Source of the DNA: Gammaproteobacteria bacterium UBA4475
Lineage (GTDB): Bacteria > Pseudomonadota > Gammaproteobacteria > Pseudomonadales > Azotimanducaceae
Reading direction: 5' to 3'
Assembly: GCA_002389265.1 (NCBI GenBank)
Contig: DGOD01000235.1
Location: 2,414 to 11,805 of the forward strand
Length of the DNA stretch: 9,392 nucleotides
The notes beneath the pieces are model-generated. The model made no database searches. It had not been told where the DNA came from and worked only from the letters and a program-made list of their open reading frames with translations. The translations under genes and the position numbers were made by a program. Below, piece after piece: positions 1-7,373 of this stretch; the first letter of the stretch is position 1, and each line of letters begins with the position of its first letter.

Positions 1-879
1 GGCGGCTCAATCCGAGGACCCTCTGCCATTTGTGGCTTAAGCGGGATTAAAACTTCGCAAGGCAGGATTCCGAATGGCGGCATTAATCCACCAGGCAGCG
101 GCCTGCTGACAGTCAAAGGGCCGATGGCGAGAACCACACTAGATACCGCCTATGTTCTGGATCAGACCGTGGGTGATTGCAAGACTGATATATTTAGCCT
201 GCCCGATAAAACCGAGAGCTGGTACGACGGCGTGCAAGCCGCGACACTGCCGAAGACCGTGATCTGGTCGGCCACCATGGGATTTGCGACCCTTGATGAT
301 GAAATCAGAGCCAAGTCGGAAAACGCTATCGCTCTGCTGCGCTCAAATGGCGTCAAGGTCATTGAAATTGACAACATCTGGTCTGAAGATCCGGTGAGGT
401 CCTGGCTGGTGTTCTGGTTCTCGGCCCGAGCCCGAGCCCAGCAACACTTGATGGATACCGATGACTGGGAAAGGATCGATCCCGTGCTTAGAACCATGAT
501 CACCATCGGCGCGACTAAGATGTCAGGCCCCGATTACGCCTCAGCGATCGACGCTGCCCACCGCTTGAACTTTGAATTAGAAATAGCCTTTGAGCAGGCA
601 CCACTGATATTGACCCCGGGCGCCTGCGGACATACTCCAACCCTTGCTGGTGATGGCCTCGTTAATGGTGCCGAAACTACCAGCTGGCTTGGCTACACCA
701 TGGGCCTCAATATGACGCGCAATCCGGCTGGCGTGGTGCCTATCGGCTTCAGCGATGTGGGCATGCCTTTGGCTCTGCAAGTCATCGGCCGTCAACGGGA
801 AGACCTCAGCGTGCTGGCTGCGATGCATGCCATGGAACAAATCTTTGAGTTCAGGCCATCAGCAGCAAATGGTCTCTAG
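1..879 (+). CDS. Amidase-signature family hydrolase, C-terminal part (5'-truncated by window edge)
   Basis: The reading frame is open from base 1 to the TAG at 877-879, giving 292 residues, so the gene starts left of the window and the ATG at 124 is internal. Residues 1-24 match the second half of the amidase signature: GGSIRGPSAICGLSGIK followed by GRIP. In this family (for example FAAH and GatA-like enzymes) the Ser of the GGS(I)R motif is the acyl-enzyme nucleophile, here residue 3 of the fragment; the catalytic Lys and the cis-Ser lie upstream and cannot be seen. Near the C-terminus, NMTRNPAGVVPIGF and MPLALQVIGRQREDLSVL match the usual end of the fold. Such enzymes hydrolyse C-N amide bonds in the cytoplasm, but the substrate cannot be inferred from this part. 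A GatA role is unlikely: no gatB or gatC is visible and the C-terminal region resembles general amidases. The gene converges on the glycosyltransferase with a 42-bp gap. Family assignment is secure; specific function is unknown. Confidence 0.9.
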   Translation, partial: GGSIRGPSAICGLSGIKTSQGRIPNGGINPPGSGLLTVKGPMARTTLDTAYVLDQTVGDCKTDIFSLPDKTESWYDGVQAATLPKTVIWSATMGFATLDDEIRAKSENAIALLRSNGVKVIEIDNIWSEDPVRSWLVFWFSARARAQQHLMDTDDWERIDPVLRTMITIGATKMSGPDYASAIDAAHRLNFELEIAFEQAPLILTPGACGHTPTLAGDGLVNGAETTSWLGYTMGLNMTRNPAGVVPIGFSDVGMPLALQVIGRQREDLSVLAAMHAMEQIFEFRPSAANGL

Positions 880-921
880 CTTGCATCTGCTTGCCGACAC
901 TCATGCGCCACGGCCTGCCGG

Positions 922-1710
922 TTAGGGCTGGCCGCCTGGCTTTGAAGACTCAGATTGGCTAATCAGCTCGCGCAACTTGGCATACTTGCAGAAGCTGTTG
1001 AAGCAGCCTATCGCAATATGCACCAAACCCGGCACGCCATCCAGACAGCCGCGGCGAAAAAGGTAGAACTTGATGAAGCGCACCAACGGTGACAGTGTCA
1101 GCTTGGCAATGGACGCGCCCTTACCGCGATTGAACAACTCCTCGGCCTGCAGACTGGTATATCGGTTCTGCTTGTCCAGGTAATCGCCCAACGATGTAGC
1201 TGAGTAGTGGTCTAGGTCACCATCAATTCGGCCAAGGGCCTCGGCATAGACTACTTTTTCGTGAACCGTGTCGGCACTCCAGTGACCATGCTGACGGTGG
1301 AACAATCGCAGGCACCAATCAGGATAACCCTCGCCGTGGCGTAATGCGCGACCCATGAAGTGATTACAACGATTGACCTCATAGGCCTTTTTAGCTGGTG
1401 TCTTGCCCCCGTCAAACAAGGCCTCGATGGTATCTCTGAGTGCTGCAGAAACTCGTTCATCAGCGTCAATACTGAATACCCAATCATGGCTCGCTTGGTC
1501 CACTGCGAATTGTTTTTGCAAGCCAAATCCTGGCCAGGCATGGCTCATCACTCGCGCACCGGCAGCACGCGCTCGAGTGACAGTGTCGTCGGTACTACCT
1601 GAATCGATGACTAAAACCTCAGCGAAAAAACTGACACTTTCAACGCAGGCGGCAATCTGCTCCGCCTCATTGTGGGTAATGATGGTCGCTGTCGCGGAGA
1701 CTGGGCCCAT
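922..1710 (-). CDS. Family 2 glycosyltransferase, WaaE/KdtX-like (LPS core)
   Basis: This 262-residue protein has a GT-A fold start: ATIITHNEAEQIAACVESV (residues 7-26), then VLVIDSGSTDDT (32-43), and the DXD-type metal/nucleotide-sugar motif at SIDADE (80-85). GYPDWCLRLFHR (128-139) and HWSADTVHEKV (143-153) are typical of the WaaE/KdtX group, which adds a glucose or heptose to the inner core of lipopolysaccharide at the cytoplasmic face of the inner membrane. The hydrophobic C-terminal segment PLVRFIKFYLFRRG (208-221) and the following GLVHIAIGCF fit membrane association. Length is normal for the family (about 250-260). The start ATG at 1708-1710 has an AGGA ribosome binding site 7 nt upstream. 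A promoter candidate lies just ahead, so transcription independent of dksA is possible. No other LPS gene is in view, so the acceptor sugar is an inference from the family. Confidence 0.88.
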   Translation of the reverse strand: MGPVSATATIITHNEAEQIAACVESVSFFAEVLVIDSGSTDDTVTRARAAGARVMSHAWPGFGLQKQFAVDQASHDWVFSIDADERVSAALRDTIEALFDGGKTPAKKAYEVNRCNHFMGRALRHGEGYPDWCLRLFHRQHGHWSADTVHEKVVYAEALGRIDGDLDHYSATSLGDYLDKQNRYTSLQAEELFNRGKGASIAKLTLSPLVRFIKFYLFRRGCLDGVPGLVHIAIGCFNSFCKYAKLRELISQSESSKPGGQP

Positions 1711-1736
1711 GAGATAGTCCTAATGTGGTCAGCGGC

Positions 1737-1764
1737 AGTATAGCAATGTCGCACCACCAGGCAA
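1737..1764 (-). promoter_or_regulatory. Candidate sigma-70 promoter for the glycosyltransferase
   Basis: Read on the minus strand, TTGCCT (1759-1764; 4 of 6 consensus bases) and TATACT (1737-1742; 5 of 6) are separated by 16 nt. The predicted transcript would start near 1730, giving a leader of about 20 nt that contains the AGGA ribosome binding site. This is a pattern match only; position and spacing are good, the -35 is moderate. Confidence 0.42.
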
Positions 1765-1803
1765 GGACAACCCCACAAAGACAATATCTCGCAAGGCTCG
1801 ACG

Positions 1804-2211
1804 TTAACCATGCACCTGACGTTCTTTCTGTTCTTCAAGGCTCTTACAATCAAAACACTGAGTCGCCGTGGGCCGGGCGTGCAACCGCTGAATGCCAATT
1901 TCAACACCACAAGCCTCACAGTAACCATAGTCTTTGCTGTCAAGGGAGCCGATGCTGCTGTCAATTTTGTCAATGAGGCGCCGCCGCCGATCCTGAGTTC
2001 GCACAGCAACCTGCAGCTCTTCCGCCTGACTTGCCCGATCAACGGGGTCCGCATCGTTAGCGGCACTGTTAGCCATCTGGCTGGCGGCACCTGCCACTTC
2101 CTCTAACAGTTGGCGTCTCCAGTTATACAGGACCCGCTTAAAGTGAGCCTGATGCGCTGCGCTCATGTATTCATCGTTGAATGCCGGATCCAGGGCGACG
2201 CGAATGTTCAT
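1804..2211 (-). CDS. dksA: DksA-family RNA polymerase-binding transcription factor
   Basis: This 135-residue protein has the full DksA architecture. An N-terminal helix begins EYMSAAHQAHFKRVL (residues 14-28). The coiled-coil tip carries DADPVDRA (53-60); D55, D58 and A60 correspond to the E. coli tip residues D71, D74 and A76 that act in the RNA polymerase secondary channel. The C4 zinc finger is YCEACG...QCFDCK with C98, C101, C119 and C122. DksA acts with ppGpp to repress rRNA promoters and activate amino-acid biosynthesis promoters. The start ATG at 2209-2211 has an AAGGA site at 2217-2221, 5 nt upstream. The protein is about 16 residues shorter than E. coli DksA (151), all missing from the N-terminus ahead of EYM. 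All four cysteines are present, unlike zinc-free DksA2-type paralogues. The neighbours are not gluQRS or sfsA, with which dksA often travels, so this could be one of two dksA copies; the window cannot decide that. Confidence 0.93.
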   Translation of the reverse strand: MNIRVALDPAFNDEYMSAAHQAHFKRVLYNWRRQLLEEVAGAASQMANSAANDADPVDRASQAEELQVAVRTQDRRRRLIDKIDSSIGSLDSKDYGYCEACGVEIGIQRLHARPTATQCFDCKSLEEQKERQVHG

Positions 2212-2294
2212 AGTTGTCCTTAATTATGTGGCTGCTTGTATCACTCGGGTTTTCATCACGGGCACCGCCACTGCTAACAACAGTATCTGTTGCG

Positions 2295-2342
2295 ATGCTT
2301 ACCCCAATGCTTATAGCAGTGCTTATAGCAATGCTTATGCCA
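2295..2342. repeat. Four tandem 12-bp repeats upstream of dksA
   Basis: Four consecutive 12-bp units lie at 2295-2306, 2307-2318, 2319-2330 and 2331-2342. On the plus strand they read atgcttacccca, atgcttatagca, gtgcttatagca and atgcttatgcca. The middle two differ at one base; the outer two are degenerate. Each middle unit is an imperfect dyad (TGCT-TAT-AGCA). On the minus strand the middle units read TGCTATAAG, eight of nine bases of the extended -10 consensus TGNTATAAT, and point toward dksA, whose start codon is about 100 bp downstream. Whether they are promoters, protein-binding sites or slippage products is unknown. Confidence 0.85.
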
Positions 2343-2591
2343 CCTTCACTTATCAGGTCGAGAATTTTGTGCGAGCGCCATCACTATGGTGCCCGGGGCA
2401 CTCCAGAAGATTGAAGATCCAATGAATTTTGCGCCATATCTGACCACGATAGTCACAAATGTCCGTTTTTGGGCAAGGCGTCATGGCCGTTAAATGACCG
2501 AGCACGAAAGTCGTGAAGGTCCGCAGGCCGACCCATGAGATAGACCCTGACACTTTCACCATGCCACTCCACAGCAGATTGCCAGCCGCAT

Positions 2592-2643
2592 CTGGCCAGG
2601 CAGAAAACTGACAGCTCTATTTACAAACGCTGTTATTGGCCAG
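2592..2643 (-). terminator. Weak candidate 3' structure downstream of gcvP
   Basis: A 7-bp inverted repeat, CTGGCCA (2592-2598) and TGGCCAG (2637-2643), encloses a second one, ACAGC (2611-2615) and GCTGT (2629-2633). It starts about 25 bp beyond the gcvP stop. In the minus-strand RNA the inner hairpin is followed by CAGUUUUC, so a weak intrinsic terminator is possible, but the stem is only 5 bp with a 13-nt loop and the U tract is short. It may only be a protective 3' structure. Confidence 0.22.
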
Positions 2644-2667
2644 CGATTAGTACGACCACCACTACTG

Positions 2668-5631
2668 TCACAAAGCTTGCGTTAGCACAGGCGGTGTCAG
2701 TTCGAGCTCATCACTTACCGCTTCATAGCTCGACATCGGAGGGCATGAGCAAATCAAATTTCTGTCGCCATAGACATTATCTACTCGACCGACAGGCGGC
2801 CAGTATTTACTAGCCCTCAGCGAGGGCGTGGGGTAAGCGGCGTCTTGTCGCGAGTAAGCGTGATTCCACTCATCACTCAGTAGCGATTCTACGGTGTGCG
2901 GTGCATGCTTGAGCGGGTTGTCGAGGGGGTCTGCAGCACCAGACTCAATGGCAGCAATTTCTTGGCGAATCATGATCATCGCGTTACAGAAACGATCCAG
3001 CTCGGCCAATGACTCGCTCTCTGTCGGCTCAATCATCAATGTGCCAGCAACCGGAAAAGACATGGTCGGGGCATGAAAGCCAAAGTCAATCAGGCGCTTG
3101 GCCAGGTCATCTACACTCACACCAGTCGCATCCTTGATCGGTCGCAGGTCGATAATGCATTCGTGCGCAACGCGATCATTGGCGCCCGTGTACAGAATCG
3201 GATAGTGCGTTTTGAGCCGCTCAGCAATGTAGTTAGCATTAAGAATAGCCGTTTGTGTCGCTAGTCGCAGGCCATCACGACCCATCATCTTAATATACAT
3301 CCAACTGATTGGCAGAATACCGGCACTGCCCCAGGCGGCTGCCGACACACTGTTGTGGTCGCTGCCCATACTTGCGTTTTTCAAAACGCTGTGACCTGGC
3401 ATAAACGGCTTGAGATGTTCACGCACACCGATGGGACCGACCCCGGGGCCGCCACCGCCGTGTGGAATGCAGAAAGTTTTGTGGAGATTCAAGTGCGACA
3501 CATCACTACCGAACTTGCCGGGATAACAAAGGCCCACCATGGCATTCAAGTTGGCGCCGTCCATATAGACCTGACCGCCATGTTCATGGGTAATCGCGCA
3601 AACTTGCTTGATCTCGGTCTCAAACACGCCATGAGTAGAAGGATAGGTCACCATCAGTGCCCCTAGATTGGCGCTGTGCTTTTCTGCTTTGGCGCGCAAG
3701 TCTTCAATATCGACGTTGCCCTGTTCGTCACACTTGACCACCACCACCTGCATGCCACACATCTGTGCTGACGCCGGATTGGTACCGTGAGCAGAACTCG
3801 GAATCAAACAGATTTTACGATGGCTCTCACCGCGACTTGCATGGTAACCCATGATCGCTAACAGGCCTGCATATTCGCCTTGAGCACCAGAGTTCGGCTG
3901 CAAGGAGATACCCTCATAGCCGGTAGCTGTTGCCAACATTTGCTCAAGCTCGGCGATTAACTGCAGGTAGCCTTGCGCCTGAGACAAGGGTGCAAAGGGG
4001 TGCAGGTTGGCAAATTCTGGCCAGGTGATGGGTATCATTTCACTGGTGGCATTGAGCTTCATTGTGCAGGAACCGAGAGGAATCATGGCGCGATCAAGGG
4101 CAATGTCCTTGTCAGCCAGGCGTCGCAGGTAGCGCATCATCTCGGTTTCAGAATGATAGCGATTGAAGATCTCATGACTGAGCACCTTATCCTGACGCAG
4201 CAGCGCCTCGGGCAAGGTTGGCACCAAAGCTGCCGCCATCTGTTGCGCGGTAATGTCTACGGATTGATCAAGGGCAAACACTGACCACAGAGTTTCAACT
4301 GCCGCGGCAGTGCTCGTCTCATCAAAGGCGACACTGACGTGCTGATCATCCACTTCACGCAGGTTAATGCGCGCGGCGCGAGCGCGCTCAATGATGGCAC
4401 TGGTTTGTGTGCCGGTATGAATCGTTACCGTGTCGAAGAAATGATCAGCCAAGGTCTTGAAGCCTAGCTGACCAATGCCCTGATTAAAAATCCGGGTTAG
4501 ATCATGGACTCGACGGGCAATGGTTCGCAAACCATCTGGGCCGTGATAAACCGCGTACATGCTGGCCATCACCGCCAGCAGCACCTGGGCAGTACAAATG
4601 TTGCTCGTCGCCTTATCACGGCGGATATGCTGCTCGCGAGTTTGCAGGGCAAGGCGATAGGCTGGCTTGCCATGGCTGTCAATGGAGACGCCCACAATAC
4701 GACCCGGTAAAGCCCGCTTATAGCTTTCACGGGTTGCCATATAAGCGGCATGTGGGCCACCGAACCCCAGGGGCACACCAAACCGCTGGCTGGTGCCGAT
4801 GGCAACGTCGGCGCCAAGATCGCCGGGTGATTTAAGCAGCATCAGCGCCAACAGATCCGCCGCCATGACGACCAAGGCCTGCTTGGCATGCGCCTGTTCA
4901 ATAATTCCCGTGTAATCACAGACTTCACCGCTGGCGGCTGGGTACTGCAGTAACACGCCAAAACACTCGATACCAGCCAGATCTGTTGCTGGGTCGCCGA
5001 CGACAACCTCAATGCCTAGTGGGGCTGCGCGAGTTTGAATAACGTCGACGGTCTGAGGAAAGCAGTCGCGGGCGATAAAAAATGTTTGGCTTTTGGATTT
5101 GCTTTGGCGCTGGCACAAGGTCATGGCTTCGGCGGCAGCAGTAGCCTCGTCTAGCAAGGAAGCGTTCGCCATGTCCATGCCGGTCAGGTCAGCAATCATG
5201 GTCTGAAAGTTCAGGATAGCCTCAAGGCGACCCTGGGAAATTTCGGGCTGATAAGGCGTATAGGCCGTATACCAGCCGGGATTTTCCAGTAGGTTGCGCA
5301 GTATGACGCCGGGCGTATGACAGTTGTAGTAGCCTTGACCGATGTACGACGTGAACAACTGATTCTTGCTAGCAATCGTCTTGATGGCAGCCAGGGCATC
5401 CTGCTCGGTGCAGTTGAGGTCAAGGTTCAATGGCGCGTCGGACAAAATAGCGGCAGGTACTACTTCTCTGATCAAATTTTGCAGTGACTCGACACCCAGT
5501 GTTGCCAGCATTTTTTGCCGATCCTCAGCACTGGGACCTATATGGCGGCTGACAAAGTCGCCAAACGTGGCGTAGGCAGCATTGGCTGAATCGTTTGTCA
5601 GCGCAGCAGGTTGACTGTTAGATAGGGTCAT
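2668..5631 (-). CDS. gcvP: Glycine dehydrogenase (decarboxylating), P protein of the glycine cleavage system
   Basis: GcvP decarboxylates glycine using pyridoxal phosphate and passes the aminomethyl group to the lipoyl arm of GcvH. The 987-residue product is the single-chain homodimeric form (E. coli GcvP is 957), with two related halves. The N-terminal part opens with [12 protein letters not shown] and contains [20 protein letters not shown]. The C-terminal half contains [12 protein letters not shown] (around residue 515-525) and the PLP motif [18 protein letters not shown]; the Schiff-base lysine is K718 (codon 3478-3480), the counterpart of the E. coli PLP-binding lysine near residue 706. 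The C-terminal [20 protein letters not shown] is also typical. The start ATG at 5629-5631 has AAGG 7 nt upstream. glyA lies upstream on the same strand with a 273-bp gap, so co-transcription is plausible but not tight. gcvT and gcvH, usual neighbours, are absent here. No frameshift or truncation is seen. Confidence 0.98.
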   Translation of the reverse strand: MTLSNSQPAALTNDSANAAYATFGDFVSRHIGPSAEDRQKMLATLGVESLQNLIREVVPAAILSDAPLNLDLNCTEQDALAAIKTIASKNQLFTSYIGQGYYNCHTPGVILRNLLENPGWYTAYTPYQPEISQGRLEAILNFQTMIADLTGMDMANASLLDEATAAAEAMTLCQRQSKSKSQTFFIARDCFPQTVDVIQTRAAPLGIEVVVGDPATDLAGIECFGVLLQYPAASGEVCDYTGIIEQAHAKQALVVMAADLLALMLLKSPGDLGADVAIGTSQRFGVPLGFGGPHAAYMATRESYKRALPGRIVGVSIDSHGKPAYRLALQTREQHIRRDKATSNICTAQVLLAVMASMYAVYHGPDGLRTIARRVHDLTRIFNQGIGQLGFKTLADHFFDTVTIHTGTQTSAIIERARAARINLREVDDQHVSVAFDETSTAAAVETLWSVFALDQSVDITAQQMAAALVPTLPEALLRQDKVLSHEIFNRYHSETEMMRYLRRLADKDIALDRAMIPLGSCTMKLNATSEMIPITWPEFANLHPFAPLSQAQGYLQLIAELEQMLATATGYEGISLQPNSGAQGEYAGLLAIMGYHASRGESHRKICLIPSSAHGTNPASAQMCGMQVVVVKCDEQGNVDIEDLRAKAEKHSANLGALMVTYPSTHGVFETEIKQVCAITHEHGGQVYMDGANLNAMVGLCYPGKFGSDVSHLNLHKTFCIPHGGGGPGVGPIGVREHLKPFMPGHSVLKNASMGSDHNSVSAAAWGSAGILPISWMYIKMMGRDGLRLATQTAILNANYIAERLKTHYPILYTGANDRVAHECIIDLRPIKDATGVSVDDLAKRLIDFGFHAPTMSFPVAGTLMIEPTESESLAELDRFCNAMIMIRQEIAAIESGAADPLDNPLKHAPHTVESLLSDEWNHAYSRQDAAYPTPSLRASKYWPPVGRVDNVYGDRNLICSCPPMSSYEAVSDELELTPPVLTQAL

Positions 5632-5904
5632 GTCGTTACCTTGTTCTCGTGAATATTGCCGTTGTTATCGGTTGTCTCGGCCAACTTTCGGCTATTGCCA
5701 AGCCTTAATGGCGTTTATGAGCCCATGCTCGCCAGCAGTTCCGACGGTCACACCCGATGCTGATGACAAAAAATCGTGGCACTCAGGATGCTAAAAAAAG
5801 TGAGCTACCTGCTACTGTCAGCGGATTGTTATGACCGCACACCGCTATCCAACAGTGTTAACTCCTGGATAGCGGCATCATGCCGGCACTGTTGGTCATA
5901 CGGA
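5632..5904 (-). other. 273-bp glyA-gcvP gap (gcvP leader)
   Basis: No coding frame is supported here. The stretch holds the alternative-pairing element at 5842-5895 just after the glyA stop, a run of seven T on the minus strand (5793-5799) with no clear hairpin directly before it, and several CAAC/GTTG-type short repeats near 5660-5690. I looked for the conserved glycine riboswitch core and found no convincing match. The size is unusual for two genes of one pathway in one direction and leaves room for a separate gcvP promoter or an RNA regulatory element. Confidence 0.55.
5842..5895 (-). promoter_or_regulatory. Overlapping inverted repeats, possible alternative RNA structures
   Basis: Inverted repeat 1 pairs 5842-5851 (ccgctatcca) with 5866-5875 (tggatagcgg): 10 bp, 14-nt loop. 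Inverted repeat 2 pairs 5849-5857 (ccaacagtg) with 5887-5895 (cactgttgg): 9 bp. They share bases 5849-5851, and one arm of repeat 2 sits in the loop of repeat 1, so in RNA the two stems are competing folds or, if shortened, a pseudoknot. A third dyad with 6-bp arms, cggcat/atgccg (5873-5885), fills the space between. The element starts 10 bp after the glyA stop codon in the direction of transcription. No T tract follows directly, so it is not a standard terminator. Function is inferred from pairing geometry only. Confidence 0.5.
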
Positions 5905-7191
5905 CTACGCTGTGTGACTTTTGATGTCGTCAACCGTTTGATCGACATAGACCGGAAAGGCGCGGCATAACATGACCACCTGCTGCTTGATCTTTTCAAT
6001 GGACGCCTCGTTGTGGATATCGTCCAGCACATCGCACATCCAGTTCGTCAATTGCACAGCTTGCTCTTCTTTGAAGCCGCGGGTGGTCATGGCCGGCGAA
6101 CCAATGCGCAGACCGCTGGTGACAAACGGCGATTGGGGGTCATTGGGAACCGCATTCTTGTTGACCGTAATGTTCGCACGCCCCAGGGCAGCGTCGGCTT
6201 CTTTACCCGTCAGGCCCTTGTCCACCAGGTCCACCAGGAACAGATGATTATGTGTGCCGCCGGAAACAATGTTGTATCCCCGCGCCATAAAGGTGTTGGC
6301 CATGGTTTGCGCATTCTGAACCACCTGCAATTGGTAGTCTTTGAACGACGGTTCGAGCGCTTCCTTGAATGCCACGGCCTTACCTGCAATAACATGCATC
6401 AACGGCCCGCCTTGATTGCCGGGAAAGATTGATGAGTTGAGCTTCTTATCAAGATCTGGATGACCCTTCGACAAAATCAGCCCGCCCCGTGGTCCGCGCA
6501 AGGTTTTGTGGGTCGTGGTAGTGACAACGTGGGCGTGGGGCAGTGGGCTGGGATAGACGCCCGCGGCGACCAGACCCGCAACGTGAGCCATATCAACAAA
6601 CAAATAGGCACCGACAGTGTCGGCGATTTTGCGGAACCGCGCCCAGTCGCAGATACCGGAATAAGCAGAGAAACCAGCAATGATCATTTTGGGCTGATGC
6701 TCGTCGGCCAGCGCCTGTACCTGGTCATAGTCAATTTCCCCGGCGTCGTTCAGGCCATACTGCACTGCATTGTAGATTTTGCCGGAAAAGTTCGGGATGG
6801 CGCCATGAGTCAGGTGACCACCATGGTCCAGACTGAGCCCCAAAAATGTGTCGCCGGGCTTCAGCAGCGCCATAAAGACCGCCGAATTGGCCTGCGAACC
6901 GGAATGTGGTTGGACATTGGCGTAGTCACAGTCAAACAGGGTTTTAGCCCGATCAATAGCCAGCTGCTCAACGACGTCGACATATTCGCAGCCACCATAG
7001 TAACGCTTGCCAGGGTAGCCTTCGGCATACTTGTTGGTCAGCACCGAACCCTGGGTTGCCATCACCATAGGGCTGGTATAGTTCTCTGAGGCGATCAGTT
7101 CCACGTGATCTTCCTGGCGGACCTCTTCGTTCTGCATGGCCTGCCACAGGTCTGGATCGTAATCTGCGAGGTGAACTGACTTGTCAAACAT
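5905..7191 (-). CDS. glyA: Serine hydroxymethyltransferase
   Basis: GlyA is a cytoplasmic PLP enzyme that converts serine and tetrahydrofolate to glycine and 5,10-methylene-tetrahydrofolate. The 428-residue protein (E. coli 417) has [19 protein letters not shown] (31-49), the loop [14 protein letters not shown] (59-72), [14 protein letters not shown] (198-211) and the PLP motif [16 protein letters not shown] (222-237), with the Schiff-base lysine at K229, the same number as in E. coli. The substrate-binding region [13 protein letters not shown] (361-373) is intact. The start ATG at 7189-7191 is preceded by GAAGGA about 8 nt upstream. The stop is TAG at 5905-5907. The gene faces away from a LysR-type regulator and lies upstream of gcvP, consistent with a serine/glycine one-carbon unit. 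No oddity is seen in the protein. Confidence 0.98.
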   Translation of the reverse strand: MFDKSVHLADYDPDLWQAMQNEEVRQEDHVELIASENYTSPMVMATQGSVLTNKYAEGYPGKRYYGGCEYVDVVEQLAIDRAKTLFDCDYANVQPHSGSQANSAVFMALLKPGDTFLGLSLDHGGHLTHGAIPNFSGKIYNAVQYGLNDAGEIDYDQVQALADEHQPKMIIAGFSAYSGICDWARFRKIADTVGAYLFVDMAHVAGLVAAGVYPSPLPHAHVVTTTTHKTLRGPRGGLILSKGHPDLDKKLNSSIFPGNQGGPLMHVIAGKAVAFKEALEPSFKDYQLQVVQNAQTMANTFMARGYNIVSGGTHNHLFLVDLVDKGLTGKEADAALGRANITVNKNAVPNDPQSPFVTSGLRIGSPAMTTRGFKEEQAVQLTNWMCDVLDDIHNEASIEKIKQQVVMLCRAFPVYVDQTVDDIKSHTA

Positions 7192-7226
7192 GGTGCTGTC
7201 CTTCTATCGGCTGCTGCGTGTGTGCA

Positions 7227-7249
7227 AAATAGCGAATTATTCGCTATTT
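7227..7249. promoter_or_regulatory. Perfect 10-bp-arm palindrome ahead of glyA
   Basis: AAATAGCGAA (7227-7236) and TTCGCTATTT (7240-7249) are perfect reverse complements around the centre TTA. The element lies 36-58 bp upstream of the glyA ATG. A -10-like TATAAA on the minus strand (7247-7252) abuts it, which would put the glyA transcript start near 7240, inside the dyad. It could be a repressor operator overlapping the start site or a hairpin at the 5' end of the glyA message. It does not have T-N11-A geometry, so it is not an obvious LysR box. Confidence 0.6.
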
Positions 7250-7284
7250 ATAAAATTGATAATTAAAATACATCTATTAGTAAT

Positions 7285-7299
7285 ATTAATGCCATTAAT
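7285..7299. promoter_or_regulatory. Candidate LysR-type regulator box (15-bp dyad)
   Basis: ATTAATGCCATTAAT is an interrupted 15-bp palindrome (6-bp arms, GCC centre) containing T-N11-A, the geometry known for LysR-type binding sites. It is centred 82 bp upstream of the regulator's GTG and about 50 bp upstream of the glyA start site inferred near 7240. The surrounding DNA is AT-rich, so chance dyads are more likely than elsewhere. A shifted copy makes it also a 9-bp tandem repeat (7285-7293 and 7294-7302). Confidence 0.42.
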
Positions 7300-7373
7300 G
7301 CTGCTTATTTTTAGGCGCTTCCACGGCATTGGCATCATTGTTGGTGCCTGCCCGCATTCACCGGAGATCGATT

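Larger units (their letters stand above)
2212..2667. other. 456-bp intergenic region between dksA and gcvP
   Basis: I see no convincing gene here. Two short open frames exist: 2226-2414 (+, 62 codons, hydrophobic, no ribosome binding site) and 2353-2562 (-, 69 codons, with a GGAG only about 4 nt from its ATG). Neither product resembles a family I know. The region must hold the dksA promoter at its left side and the end of the gcvP transcript at its right. It also contains the 12-bp tandem repeats at 2295-2342 and a nested inverted repeat at 2592-2643, described separately. Confidence 0.6.

Noticed and set aside
911..934. Hairpin CGGCC/GGCCG between the convergent amidase and glycosyltransferase genes as a bidirectional terminator
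   Set aside because: The stem is 5 bp with a long loop, no T tract on either strand, and it overlaps the glycosyltransferase stop codon.
1611..2090. 159-codon minus-strand open frame spanning the glycosyltransferase-dksA junction
   Set aside because: It overlaps two well-supported genes in another frame and its product has no recognisable motif.
1706..2543. 12-bp direct repeat cccatgagatag at 1706-1717 and 2532-2543
   Set aside because: One shared 12-mer is expected by chance in a window of this size and no flanking similarity extends it.
3355..4284. Plus-strand open frames of 103 codons antisense to gcvP (3355-3666 and 3973-4284)
   Set aside because: They are antisense to gcvP and composed of mirror-frame codons; no family resemblance.
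5793..5799. Seven-T tract on the minus strand as a glyA intrinsic terminator
   Set aside because: The sequence directly before it forms no GC-rich hairpin; the strong inverted repeats are over 40 bp upstream.
5632..5904. Glycine riboswitch in the gcvP leader
   Set aside because: I searched for the conserved tandem aptamer core and saw no convincing match. A covariance-model search would settle it.
6460..7089. 209-codon plus-strand open frame inside glyA
   Set aside because: It lies wholly antisense to an intact, strongly conserved glyA; its sequence matches no family and is a by-product of glyA codon usage.
7329..7373. N-terminal extension of the LysR-type regulator from TTG 7329
   Set aside because: The added residues do not resemble LysR N-termini and no ribosome binding site supports it; GTG 7374 has GGAG at proper spacing.
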